Assembly: GCA_026770585.1 (NCBI GenBank)
Contig: MU646570.1
Location: forward strand, 168,837-201,907
DNA: 33,071 bases
Reading direction: 5' to 3'
From: Baffinella frigidus
Lineage: Eukaryota > Cryptophyceae > Cryptomonadales > Baffinellaceae
Position numbers and translations under genes: made by a program. Each line of letters begins with the position of its first letter. Position 1 is the first letter of the stretch. Shown piece after piece: positions 10,822 through 18,601 of this stretch. A model generated the notes under the pieces. It saw only the letters and a program-made list of their open reading frames with translations. It had not been told where the DNA came from and did no database searches.

Positions 10822-12121
10822 AAGAGATCGAAAAGTGGGCGGCGCCCCTCGGCGTCGCTGGCTGCAAGGTATGTCCGCTGTCGAGCGAGGAGGGAACACC
10901 CTGAAACGTTTCAAGGACTTTCAACTGAAAGCCAAGGTCGTTTATCGGCCTTGACTGTCATAAATGTGGCGGGTTGGCTGGACAGCGGCGCACCCACTTT
11001 GATCGGCCACGCGCCATCTGCGTGTTTCGGTTGCGTGCACGTGTGCGGTGTGCCTGCTGCGGGTGTAGACGCCAACCTGTAACCTCTAACCCCTGAGCCC
11101 TTCACCCTAACACCAGTTTGGCGGCTGGGCGACGGAGAGCAGCTTCACGGCCGAGGAGAAGAACTTCCGCATCGCCCTCGCCCGCGCGGTGCGCTTCCTG
11201 CCCTACCTGCCCTGCCTGTCCTACCGAGCGACCCTACCGACCCTACCTACCCTACCTACCCTACCTGCCCTACCTGCCCTACCTACCCTGAGCCTAAGCC
11301 TACCCAACCTACCCAACCTACCCAACCCTAAGCCCTAAACCCGAAACCCCAACNNNNNNNNNNNNNNNNNNNNNNNNNNNNNNNNNNNNNNNNNNNNNNN
11401 NNNNNNNNNNNNNNNNNNNNNNNNNNNNNNNNNNNNNNNNNNNNNNNNNNNNNNNNNNNNNNNNNNNNNNNNNNNNNNNNNNNNNNNNNNNNNNNNNNNN
11501 NNNNNNNNNNNNNNNNNNNNNNNNNNNNNNNNNNNNNNNNNNNNNNNNNNNNNNNNNNNNNNNNNNNNNNNNNNNNNNNNNNNNNNNNNNNNNNNNNNNN
11601 NNNNNNNNNNNNNNNNNNNNNNNNNNNNNNNNNNNNNNNNNNNNNNNNNNNNNNNNNNNNNNNNNNNNNNNNNNNNNNNNNNNNNNNNNNNNNNNNNNNN
11701 NNNNNNNNNNNNNNNNNNNNNNNNNNNNNNNNNNNNNNNNNNNNNNNNNNNNNNNNNNNNNNNNNNNNNNNNNNNNNNNNNNNNNNNNNNNNNNNNNNNN
11801 NNNNNNNNNNNNNNNNNNNNNNNNNNNNNNNNNNNNNNNNNNNNNNNNNNNNNNNNNNNNNNNNNNNNNNNNCCCCCATTAAGGTAGGTTATTTCAGGAT
11901 GTGATTATGTGTGTGGTGCGCAGGGGGTGAAGCCTCTGGAGGGGCGCTCGGCGATGATCGCGCAGTACGACTCGCCGTGGACGCTCTTTTTGCGCCACAA
12001 CGAGGTCCTCTCCAACAATCCGTTTCAACGTGTCCATCTTCTCCATCAAATACCGATATTGATTGACGTGTTGATTAATGCCTCGTTGGCAGCTAGAATC
12101 ACTACAGTTTCTTATGATTGA
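5754..12121 (+). CDS. SOUL-family haem-binding protein, seven exons
   Basis: Predicted SOUL/HBP domain protein (PF04832 family), which binds haem or other tetrapyrroles; algal members may be plastid or secretory. Exons: 5754-5939, 6938-6981, 7061-7103, 8511-8609, 10239-10361, 11117-11188, 11924-12121. Every junction is GT-AG and phase-compatible, giving ~254 residues. Landmarks in order: hydrophobic N-terminus CVCFVTLIVLCSVTVSVSS; IESPCFTTVRT; DFQVREY; WFSTASFQAGWDE; GFQANFEFISGDN; RIYMTTPVLATK; GWKVMFFLGDRNSNPPKPAD; FGGWATESS; QYDSPWTLFLRHNEV. This is the canonical SOUL order (YEVRxY, W-ST, GF-YI-G-N, MTxPV, PPxP, FGG, Y-SP-RxNEV). The ATG at 5754 starts a plausible signal sequence, but the frame is open from 5154, so a longer cytosolic N-terminus is possible. 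The ~38 residues after NEV are not family-like. A 519 nt assembly gap lies in the last intron. Confidence 0.88.
5940..6300. other. SOUL intron 1, 5' part, with repeat shared with 15.6 kb
   Basis: The segment GGGATATGTCACCTCCACTAAATTTCACCAAGACTAAA near 5980-6020 has an inverted relative near 15600-15695 (TTTAGTCCTGGTGAAATTTA, then CATATCCCGATCTGG). No coding signal. Confidence 0.55.
6304..6570 (+). pseudogene. 5'-side partial copies of SOUL exon 2
   Basis: Three decayed copies of the acceptor edge GGCCTCTTTCTCTCGGCAGG: about 6304-6338, 6418-6460 (continues with AAGCCTGA...AGTC, like the exon) and 6532-6570. All lie upstream of the intact exon and none has the donor. Confidence 0.55.
6938..6981 (+). 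CDS. SOUL gene exon 2
   Basis: 44 nt micro-exon, acceptor TTTCTCTCGGCAG, donor GTAAAC, phase 0 in and 2 out. Encodes EPDFQVREYTGGFM, the YEVRxY strand of SOUL domains. Three decayed copies of its 5' edge lie upstream. Confidence 0.8.
6985..7340. repeat. Degenerate telomere-like heptamers (CCATAAA, CCCTAAA, CCCAAAA)
   Basis: Imperfect heptamers, C-rich on the SOUL sense strand, surrounding exon 3 and supplying its acceptor tract. Confidence 0.85.
7061..7103 (+). CDS. SOUL gene exon 3
   Basis: 43 nt micro-exon, acceptor CTTGAACCAG inside a CCATAAA/CCCTCAA heptamer array, donor GTAGGC. Its leading G completes the codon opened by exon 2. Encodes LWFSTASFQAGWDE, matching the W-ST... segment before the GF-YI-G motif. 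Confidence 0.8.
7493..7556 (-). repeat. Dispersed repeat related to 25.86 and 28.17 kb
   Basis: The reverse complement reads ACTTCACGGATACGGTCCAT and continues to TTGTACTAG, matching 25858-25975 and 28168-28290 (GGCTTCACGGATACAGTCCA). A family of at least three copies in both orientations. Confidence 0.65.
7687..7850. mobile_element. Foldback element, CCACACAGCGG family, copy 1
   Basis: 164 bp with near-inverted ends GCATACAGCGGGCT...AGTCCGCTGTGTGG, an interior TAAGGATATCTGCAGGAAC block, the shared core CTACCGTAGGGTCCTAGGG, and GGGTTATTCGCGAAAT near the right end. Lies in SOUL intron 3. Confidence 0.72.
8288..8345 (+). pseudogene. 5'-side partial copy of SOUL exon 4
   Basis: GGTAACAG acceptor then the first ~50 nt of the exon (AMQKGFQANF, LISGDNG) before divergence. 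Close to the intact exon in sequence, so relatively young. An intact acceptor AG remains, making it a potential decoy splice site. Confidence 0.82.
8511..8609 (+). CDS. SOUL gene exon 4
   Basis: 99 nt, 33 codons, acceptor GGTGTGCAG, donor GTGCGA, phase 0 both sides. Encodes AMQKGFQANFEFISGDN and RERIYMTTPVLATK, the most diagnostic SOUL block. Confidence 0.88.
8657..8818. mobile_element. Foldback element, CCACACAGCGG family, copy 2
   Basis: 162 bp, ends CCACACATCGGGCT...GGTCCGCTGTGTGG, with CCGTTACCTTATCCGTAGGA, the core CTACCGTAGGGTCCCTAGG and GGGTTATTC. Inserted 47 bp after SOUL exon 4. Confidence 0.78.
8959..9104. mobile_element. Foldback element with GTCCTGAAAACCGGG ends
   Basis: 146 bp, ends GTCCTGAAAACCGGGGAGTT and AACTACCCGGTTTTCAGGAC (inverted). 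The interior is almost wholly palindromic with two CTACGGTAGGCC/GGCCTACCGTAG cores. One copy seen. Confidence 0.75.
9346..9412 (+). pseudogene. 3'-side partial copy of SOUL exon 4
   Basis: Repeats the exon end twice in tandem (TTGATGACGACCCCCGTGTT), then continues MTTPVLA. It lacks the 5' half and lies downstream of the intact exon. Confidence 0.6.
9602..9704. mobile_element. Foldback element, ATCCCTTAAGTGGCCA family, copy 1
   Basis: 103 bp with ends ATCCCTTAAGTGGCCA...TGGCCACTCAAGGGAT and the core GGGCCCTACGGTAGGGC. A second full copy is at 23584-23685; two reduced copies are near 13239-13275 and 13509-13546. Confidence 0.75.
9791..10105. repeat. Heptamer-like array that flips orientation
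   Basis: GGGTGCA units to about 9856, then ACCCCACA/AAACCAC units from about 9925 to 10100. The C-rich side lies next to SOUL exon 5. Frames here are repeat artefacts. Confidence 0.85.
10106..10170 (+). pseudogene. 5'-side partial copy of SOUL exon 5
   Basis: Reads GTGWKFTFIPGDRNSNLS versus GGGWKVMFFLGDRNSNPP in the intact exon, then diverges. Upstream of the intact exon; the acceptor has decayed. Confidence 0.75.
10239..10361 (+). CDS. SOUL gene exon 5
   Basis: 123 nt, 41 codons, acceptor CCCTCAACAG, donor GTAATC, phase 0 both sides. Encodes GWKVMFFLGDRNSNPPKPAD and NWAAPMRIAVWK, the strand, PPxP and strand region before FGG. Confidence 0.87.
10669..10830. repeat. GA-rich microsatellite
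   Basis: Long GAGAGA tract with scattered variants in SOUL intron 5. It generates spurious Arg-Glu or Ser-Leu frames. Confidence 0.92.
11117..11188 (+). CDS. SOUL gene exon 6
   Basis: 72 nt, 24 codons, acceptor CACCCTAACACCAG (heptamer-derived), donor GTGCGC. Encodes FGGWATESSF and a helix ending ALARA. The frame continues into CCTACCTACC repeats, so the donor is chosen at GTGCGC because it is in phase with the next exon. Confidence 0.82.
11215..11353. repeat. CCTACCTACC and CCCTAAA array
   Basis: CCTACCTG/CCTACCAACC units grading into CCCTAAACCC, running into the assembly gap. Confidence 0.85.
11354..11872. other. Assembly gap (519 N)
   Basis: Run of N in SOUL intron 6. The flank is heptamer repeat, so the true size is uncertain. 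Confidence 0.99.
11924..12121 (+). CDS. SOUL gene terminal exon
   Basis: Acceptor GTGCGCAG. Encodes GVKPLEGRSAMIAQYDSPWT then LFLRHNEV, the C-terminal SOUL signature, and runs to a TGA at 12119-12121. The residues after NEV share DNA with the flanks of downstream partial copies, so the functional end may be close to NEV or an intron may start at GAG|GTCCTC. Confidence 0.78.
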   Translation, partial: GVKPLEGRSAMIAQYDSPWTLFLRHNEVLSNNPFQRVHLLHQIPILIDVLINASLAARITTVSYD

Positions 12122-12775
12122 GGTACCCCTGTACGACTCGCCATGGACGCTCTTCTGGCGTCACAACAAGGTTGCCCTACACCCTACACCCTACACCATG
12201 CACCTTACACCATACACCCTACACCATACACCATACACCATACACCATACACCATACACCATACACCATACACCATACACCATACACCCTACACCCGACA
12301 CCCGACACCCGACACCCGACACCCTACACCCGACACCCGACACCCGACACCCAACACCCGACACCCTACACCATACACCATACACCACACACCATACACC
12401 ATACACGATAAACGCAGGGTGCAGGGGGCAGGGTGTAGAGCCACAACGAGGTTGCTCCCAGAATCCGTATCTCACGAATGTATTCATTGCTGCCTTTCTG
12501 GCAACGAAAATTACTACACATTTGGATGATACTAATTGGATCATACTATTTCGGATCACATTGGATCATACTCATTTGGATCATACTGGGATCACTCACC
12601 ATGGACGCTCTTTTGGCGCCACGACGAGGTTTGGCCCGAGTAACCGTATTAATCAATGCTCGTTTGGAACCGTATTAATCAATCCTCGGTGTGGCCCTAC
12701 TCCCTGCACTGGCAGCAACATTAGTACGCATGAGTGTGACTCTCAGTGGACCCTCTTCTGCCGCCGAGCTTCAAG
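12118..12775 (+). pseudogene. 3'-side partial copies of SOUL terminal exon
   Basis: Four decayed copies of the YDSPWTLFxRHNEV-coding segment: about 12118-12180 (best; YDSPWTLFWRHN), 12432-12525 (HNEV and following DNA), 12585-12670 (PWTLFWR-like) and 12700-12775 (weak). The copies also share the DNA after NEV (an ATTAATGCCTCGTTGGCA-like block). All lie downstream of the intact exon. Confidence 0.75.
12174..12415. repeat. CACCATA / CACCCGA heptamer array
   Basis: About 34 heptamers (CCCTACA, CCATACA, CCCGACA variants in blocks), inserted between partial exon copies. Blocks of a single variant show local homogenisation. Confidence 0.92.
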
Positions 12776-12789
12776 TCCTAACCCTCAAC

Positions 12790-12985
12790 CCTACCCCTCA
12801 AACCCCACACCCCGAACCCCCAACCCACGCAGGGTGCAGGGTGCAGGGTCTGGGGTGTAGGGTTCAGGGCTCAGGGGTTATGGTTCAGGGTTCCCTCTGA
12901 TCGTGTGATGTTTTTGTCGGTAGTGCCGAAGCCTACCATGGGGGCAGGGGTTTAGGTTTGGTTTTTAGGTGTAGGCTTTAGGGTT
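12790..12985. repeat. Heptamer-like array, C-rich then G-rich
   Basis: CCCTCAAACCCC units followed by GCAGGGT/TTTAGGG units, downstream of the SOUL gene. Confidence 0.75.
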
Positions 12986-13013
12986 GACCATCAACGTGCC
13001 CTTGTTCTCAAGT

Positions 13014-13145
13014 AATCGGGTTACACGTGAACAAGGATAAGAGCACGCAGCGTCCCTAGGGGGTGCCCAGGCTCCAAGGAACAGGCCTACCGTAGGAACC
13101 TAGGGCGGTGCGTGCTCTTATTCGCGAGTAACTCCAGTAACCCCT
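13014..13145. mobile_element. Foldback element related to the CAGGGGTTACT family
   Basis: Arms GGATAAGAGCACGCA and TGCGTGCTCTTATTC around a CTACCGTAGGAACCTAGG core. The ends resemble the element at 19910-20029 (GGTTACT...GAATAAGAGC) but are damaged. Confidence 0.6.
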
Positions 13146-13352
13146 CCCCCCCCTGATGTTTTGGCGTTGAAGCCCTGATCCTACAAGGCCATGACGGAAG
13201 GGACCTAAATGGTTGCCATGTGGGTTCCGGTCCGTAATCCCTTAAGTGGCCAGGATTTCCTTGAGTGGCTATCGCTCTTTTCTCCCCTCGCGTTCGCGAG
13301 TAACCCCTGTAACGAGAGAGACCTTTTTTTACTACCAACACGGCCGCCATGG

Positions 13353-13405
13353 GGATAGTATACTATATAATTTGTATAATATACTATGTATATAGTATAC
13401 TATCC
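13353..13405. repeat. AT-rich perfect-arm palindrome
   Basis: GGATAGTATACTATATA at the left is mirrored by TATATAGTATACTATCC at the right, in a GC-rich setting. Could extrude as a hairpin. Function unknown. Confidence 0.8.
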
Positions 13406-13692
13406 ACGCCCCCCCCCAGTTGCGCGGCCGGGTTGCCGTATTTATACTCCCCACCGAGGACGACCGAGGCTGTGTCTGACCCCCCCCCCCCCTCTGGCGG
13501 ATCCGGAATCCCTTAAGTGGCCAGGGTTCCCTTAAGTGGCTAACGATGTGTTCTCCCCCTGGCGGCAGATTTGGGTGGTTGTGATTGACGATGTCACGTC
13601 GGAAGTGTCTGCCAACGCAACAGCGCCCTAAGTCAACAACGGTCTAAGTCAACGCAACAACGGACTAAGACACACTCTGTGGGGGGCACGTA

Positions 13693-13868
13693 CCGAGGCG
13701 GGCCTGTCTGTCCCGAGGCGGGCCAATCCATCCCGAGGCGGGCCTGTCCATCCCGAGGCGGGCCTGTCTATCCCGAGGCGGGCCTGTCTATCCTGAGGCG
13801 GGCCTGTCTGTCCCAAGGCGAGCCTGTCCAACCCGAGGCAGGCCTGTCTGTCCCGAGACAGGCCCATC
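13693..13868. repeat. 21 bp tandem repeat
   Basis: About eight to nine copies of CCCGAGGCGGGCCTGTCTAT-like units, degenerating to the right. The unit is a multiple of three, so both strands stay open; that is a repeat effect and not evidence of a gene. Confidence 0.85.
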
Positions 13869-13908
13869 CCACGGCTTTCCTGGACCAAGAAGGGAGTGTA
13901 ACCGGCTA

Positions 13909-14057
13909 CAGGGGTACCTCGCTCATAAGGAGCCGCGCCCCCCCCTAGGACTACCGCAGGGCCATAGATAGGCCTACAGTAGGGTCCTAGGGGGAGGCGG
14001 CTCCTCACAAGCGAGGTACCTAGGGGGGGGCGGCTCCTCATTCGCAAGGTACCCCTG
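13909..14057. mobile_element. Foldback element, CAGGGGTACCTCGC family, copy 1
   Basis: Left end CAGGGGTACCTCGCTCATAA, right end GGTACCCCTG, preceded by TA. The right arm (GGCTCCTCA...GCGAGGTACC) is present twice, so this copy is 149 bp instead of ~117. Core CTACAGTAGGGTCCTAGG. Confidence 0.82.
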
Positions 14058-14288
14058 CGAGGGTGGCGACGCGTGTATGTATTTTCGGCAATCCCCTTAC
14101 ATGTATGTATGGTAGGGGGCAATGCGTGTTCCATTACACAACGTGTTGCGAGGTCGTGTGCGGCAGTTCGCTGGGCGTGTGTGTGAGGACATAGTCCAGG
14201 ACGAGCCCGCCTCGGGCCGTTCGGTCGACTGCACTCGGGTTAAGTGCAAAACGAGCATCGATTGTTGCCGCCATGTACAGGTGTGGAA
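14058..14288. other. No recognised gene; open frame without homology
   Basis: A plus-strand frame from 14122 reads through this stretch (RVKCKTSIDCCRH) and ends in the adjacent foldback element. I recognise no family and see no splice or repeat support. Confidence 0.4.
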
Positions 14289-14449
14289 CCACACAGCGGA
14301 CTTCGAAGGGATTTTGAATAACCCCTAAGCGATCAGACCTAGGACCCTACGGTAGGCAACCCGTACGGACATATGGGGGTTCCTGCGGATAAGGTAACGG
14401 AAACTCGGAGATTTCCTACCCGAAAATTCCTTCGAAGCCCGCTGTGTTG
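14289..14449. mobile_element. Foldback element, CCACACAGCGG family, copy 3
   Basis: 161 bp in inverted orientation to copies 1 and 2: CCACACAGCGGACT...GGGTTATTC reversed, CCCTACGGTAGGC core, GATAAGGTAACGGAAACTCGG, right end GCCCGCTGTGTTG. Confidence 0.8.
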
Positions 14450-14544
14450 AGGTGTGGAAGGAAGGAAAAGAGAGGTTTAATAAATCGACAGACACGACAG
14501 CTGTACGCCAGCGGGAGAGGTGGGACGAGACGTGATGGCTCTAG

Positions 14545-15200
14545 AAAGGCAGCATGGCTTTTCTGCAGATACGTTCCAGTATCCGCCTATGTTGGAAGCT
14601 CGAAGAACCTAAAGAGCCTAAAGCAAGTTCGCCCGCAGCCGAAGGGTGGATCGTTCACTAGAACGTCCCGCGTCTCGCCCACTAGGGCGAGCTACCCATC
14701 TGGGGATAACCCCATGTAGGCATAGCCGGAGTGACTTTACACAAGTCACGTCTTATAAGTATTATAGTACACGGTTCCTCCGGGTTCCTCCAGGCCCAAC
14801 AGCGAAGCCACCAACCAACCGCCTGGTGTGCATGATGCTATCGGCCTTGGTGGCAGCAAGGGCCCAGCAGTGTCAACGGGGTCACAACAGGAGCACAGGA
14901 CCTTGTGAAGGCGGGCACTCGTGTAGGGGCAAATCGCAGTAGCTCAGGCGCCACAGGGGTCAACATCAAGGCCACAGCAGCCATAAAAATTCGACTTTTT
15001 TCTTTTCCGGGCGGGCCCGCACAGGGACTGACGGGCCCGCCCCAGGAATGATTGTGGGTACATTTTCGACATTTGGGGCACCCCGTGCCACTGGACTGGG
15101 CCCGCGTCCTGCCTTTTATCCTTGAGGTCCTTTAGGTTCTTGGAGCTCCCAACAAAGGCGGACACTGGAACTTGTCCTGCAGCAACGCCATGCTTCCTTG
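14545..15200. mobile_element. 656 bp unit with ~78 bp inverted ends
   Basis: Left arm 14545-14622 and right arm 15121-15200 are imperfect reverse complements (AAGGMAGCATGG, CTGCAG, GTTCCAGTRTCCGCCT, GAAGAACCTAAAG). The interior has no recognised coding sequence. A non-autonomous foldback element is likely. The same arm sequence recurs at 15989, 17202, 17892, 19309 and 19451. Confidence 0.65.
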
Positions 15201-15230
15201 CCGCCTGGGCACGCAAGAACGCGTGCCTTG

Positions 15231-15346
15231 CAGGGGTGCCTCGCTCATAACAAACTGTTCAACCCCCTAGGACCCTACAGTAGGCCTGTGCCTAGGGCCC
15301 TATGGTGGTCCTAGGGGGGGGGGGGCTCCTGAGCCAGGTACCCCTG
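15231..15346. mobile_element. Foldback element, CAGGGGTACCTCGC family, copy 2
   Basis: 116 bp, ends CAGGGGTGCCTCGCTCATAA...CAGGTACCCCTG, followed by TA. Interior CTAGGACCCTACAGTAGGCC and CTAGGGCCCTATGGTGGTCC. Confidence 0.82.
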
Positions 15347-15988
15347 TACGCGCATAAAGGTTCGTAACGGTGTACCGCGAAAAGAATATCGATGTGCTGT
15401 GCGTACGTATTGCACACTCTCTAGATGAGGTTTGGTGTGTTGCTGTGCGAAGTCCGATACCTAGGGCCGTGTGGCAATCTTAGGAGGGGGGCGGTGTCTT
15501 GCAAACTCATTCGGAGGAGTACGATTTCGAGGACCTCCGATCCCATGTTGGTGTAGCTGAAGGCTAGAAACTAAGACGCGACTACGCTAGGTCACGTCTT
15601 AGGGTTTAGTCCTGGTGGAATTTAGTCCTGGTGAAATTTACTGCACGGGACATATCCCGATCTGGTAAACTTCGGGTGGCTGGTGGAGGTGTTCAATGTA
15701 CAGCACATTCAATGTACAGCACGGGTTACTCGAACTTAAGGATAGTGGCCCTATGCTCCTAGGACTGGCTTTACGATAGCAGCCGATTAGGCATCACATG
15801 GAAGGGCTGCAATGACCTCCAGCGATCTTCAAGGAGAAATTTGGCAGGCTCCGACAGGCTCCGATTCTAGTTGGGCGAAGCGTGTGGCAAAACGGCAAAT
15901 TCCTCTCCACATTGATAAAGCCAGAAATGTCCAGAAATGAAGGGCGGGGCGCAAGGCGGAATGGCGCGCCTTTTGGCGTTTTTGTGGG
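15347..15988. other. No gene recognised
   Basis: Holds the inverted relative of 5980-6020 (about 15600-15695), a duplicated TTCAATGTACAGCACG (near 15693-15724) and otherwise unique-looking DNA. No frame with family resemblance. Confidence 0.45.
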
Positions 15989-16073
15989 AAGGAAGTATTG
16001 TTTTTTGCAGAACCAGTTCCAGTGTCCGTGTCCGCCTATGGTGGGAGTTAAAAGAACCTAAAGGGCCTACAGG

Positions 16074-16817
16074 ATGCCCGGTTCTGGAGCACTAACTAAG
16101 CCTGGCGAAGAGGGGTTGAAGATCCTCCCGGATGCACCAGCTAAAGCGATCAGCCGCACCCACGGTGGCGGATCGCATGATCGCGCGCTTGACCTCATTG
16201 GGCGTTACGAGGTTGGCAGCGAAGGAAGGCGCTTGAGACCGATGCGTGCGCGAATCACGAACGAGTCGCCGGGGTGGTTGCCGATGGGCTGGTCATGCTC
16301 GAGCACCCGCGGGCACGCCCAGCGCTCACTCCCCGTCAGGAGGACGGAGCTGGACCGCCGAATAGTGATGATGGGGACGGCGCCTAGTAGAGATGCCCGG
16401 CCCGGCTCGACCATAGAGAGACGGCGGGCGCTGGCGCGCGGCTTCTGCCTGAGGCTAACTCTTGCCACGGCGTGGCTTGGCGAGAGCTGGGGTTCGTACC
16501 TCTCGAGGAGTATGCGTGTGTGGTGGGCTGCGGTGTCAAGATCCTGTGTCGATCTTGAAAATGAAGGCGAGGACAAAGAATCCGGGGACGAAAATTCGAT
16601 TTTTGCGCCCCTCGCATTTGACTCGTTTCTCATGGATTTGATTAGTTTGGACGTGATTTCGTTTAGAAGGCCCGAAAGGCTCGCTTCGTACCGAACCATA
16701 AAGGAACGAGCACGTCTCGCTTTCACGTCTTCTCAAGTTTATTGGACTTGTCTCGTCCAAACCAAGAATGGATTCACAAAAATGAATTTGGATCCAAGAA
16801 TGGTCAACCTTGGGTAA
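16074..16817 (+). other. Open frames of unknown meaning on both strands
   Basis: A 247-codon plus frame and a 173-codon minus frame (16205-16726) overlap here. I recognise neither. The 3' part (TCTCATGGATTTGATTAGTTTG) recurs near 18940, so part of the frame is repeat. This could be a decayed element gene or chance. Confidence 0.3.
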
Positions 16818-18418
16818 AGACTCGGTTGGTACCTGCGTTTCCGTTTCCGTTTTCTTTATTAGAAGGGGTTCGCCGTGTTGCCTGGCCCATTATTCCCAAA
16901 TGGGTAGATCCCCCGCGCACTCTATCATGCGGATCGCCCGCCCATCTGGTTCCGAAGTGCGCTTCCCCCGAAGGATGCGCTTCTCAGAAGACCCGGGTTC
17001 GCGGTAAACGTCGAAGAAGAAGGGGGAGGGTTGAGGATATCCCAACAACCTTATCGGACGGAGTACGCCCGTCGGTTGCGATCAGCTCTCCAATCCTCCG
17101 GTGAATGAAAGGGAGGAATTAAATTGATGGGGTGTTGCCATCAATTTACTTCGAGTTGGCTCCCAGTTGAAGTCAACTCCTGAAGTCAACTCCTCCATCC
17201 GCCTCTGCACTGGAGAGCAAAACGCGATCCGAAAGCAAAAATGCGTTCTCTGCAGATCCCTTCTACGGAACGGCGTGTCGTCGGCATATGTTGGGATAAA
17301 TTAAAACCTAAAGGACCTAAAGGCTGCATGCGATCGAATCCCCACGGTTGTATCGCATCTGACCATCATTTTGACTCATGCTCCGACCCCATAATTAAAA
17401 GATATTCGAGACGTGATCTTTCGCTAGACATGACAAAAGCAAAAAGTGTATGTGGTCAACTGTCCTTGAAATGTCACATCCCTACGTGAATGTGAACTTT
17501 CTCGACTCGAGGAAACAAATGTTTGTTTGGTGTTCTTGAGTAAAGTTCAAATTGCTCCCATAAATGGGCATAAATGGCTTGACATCCACCTTCCGATTTG
17601 ACTAGCCACACAACATGTTATGATTGGATTTTCGGCCCAAATCGGGCCTGGATTCAACTCCAACAATGGATTTGGATCCAAAAATGTCCAACCTTGGGTA
17701 AAGTCTCGGTTGGTACCTACAAAACGTGATCTTTCGCGAGACATGACCTTGCAGGGGAATTTGACAAAAAATAAAAGTGTACGTGGTCAACTGGGGGACG
17801 TGAGTTCGAATTCACGTTTTTAAGTTCTCAAGTTTTCTTGGGCTGTCACATACCTATGTGAATGTGAACTTTCTCGAATCAAGAAAACAAATCTCTGTTC
17901 TTTAGTTCCTTGAGGTTTTAAATGCTCCCAACATAACCCAACGAAATGCTCCCAACATAAATGCTCCCAATATAACCCAACCAACATAACCCAACGTCCG
18001 TAAAAAAGGATCTGCAGAGAAAGCATTTTTGCTTTTGGATTGCACTGAGCTCTCCAGTGCAGGGGCTCGTGAAGAGGGGATGAAGGGTAGTTCTCTTGGG
18101 GTTCGTGAAGGTTTACCAATTGGTTACCATGCTCACGCACACACCGAATCCAGGTCAGCCTTTGTGAGGCTTATGGTATCCCATGGTTCAAGAATAAGAG
18201 CTCCAACCACGGATACTCCAGATGTCAAGAGGGAGCAAGATTCCGAGGGGTGGGAGGATTGTGGGGGGGGGATGAGGTGAAATCAGCCAGACACCAAACA
18301 TGAGAGGAGAGAAAGGTGGGTGTGTAGCGGTTTCCCTCACTGTACGTGTTTGTTGCCATTGAGTGAAGTTCAAATTGCTCCCATAAATGGCTTGAAGTCC
18401 ACTTTCCGATTTGACTAG

Positions 18419-18601
18419 CCACACAGCGGGCTACGAGGGGATTTTCGGCCCAAATCGAGCCACCTTTCCGTTACCTTTCCGTTACCTTTCCGTTACCTTA
18501 TCCGTAGCAACCTCCCTATGTCCCTACAGATTGCCTACCGTAGGCCTCTAGGTCTTGTCGCTTCCGGGTTATTCGAAATCCCTTCGAAGTCCGCTGTGTG
18601 G
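18419..18601. mobile_element. Foldback element, CCACACAGCGG family, copy 4
   Basis: 183 bp, ends CCACACAGCGGGCTACGAGG and AGTCCGCTGTGTGG. Longer than its relatives because CTTTCCGTTAC is repeated three times before CTTATCCGTAGCAACC. Core CTACCGTAGGCC. Confidence 0.82.

Noticed and set aside
12078-12860. Long plus-strand frame rich in His-Thr-Pro-Tyr repeats
   Set aside because: It is the CCCTACA/CCATACA heptamer array read in frame; 7 bp units leave all frames open. Not a protein.
13649-14134. Frames with a seven-residue repeat (GTDRPA-like)
   Set aside because: The 21 bp tandem unit is a multiple of three, so any frame stays open.
16074-16817. Transposase or retroelement gene
   Set aside because: No catalytic motif recognised in either strand's frame, and part of the sequence is a local repeat.
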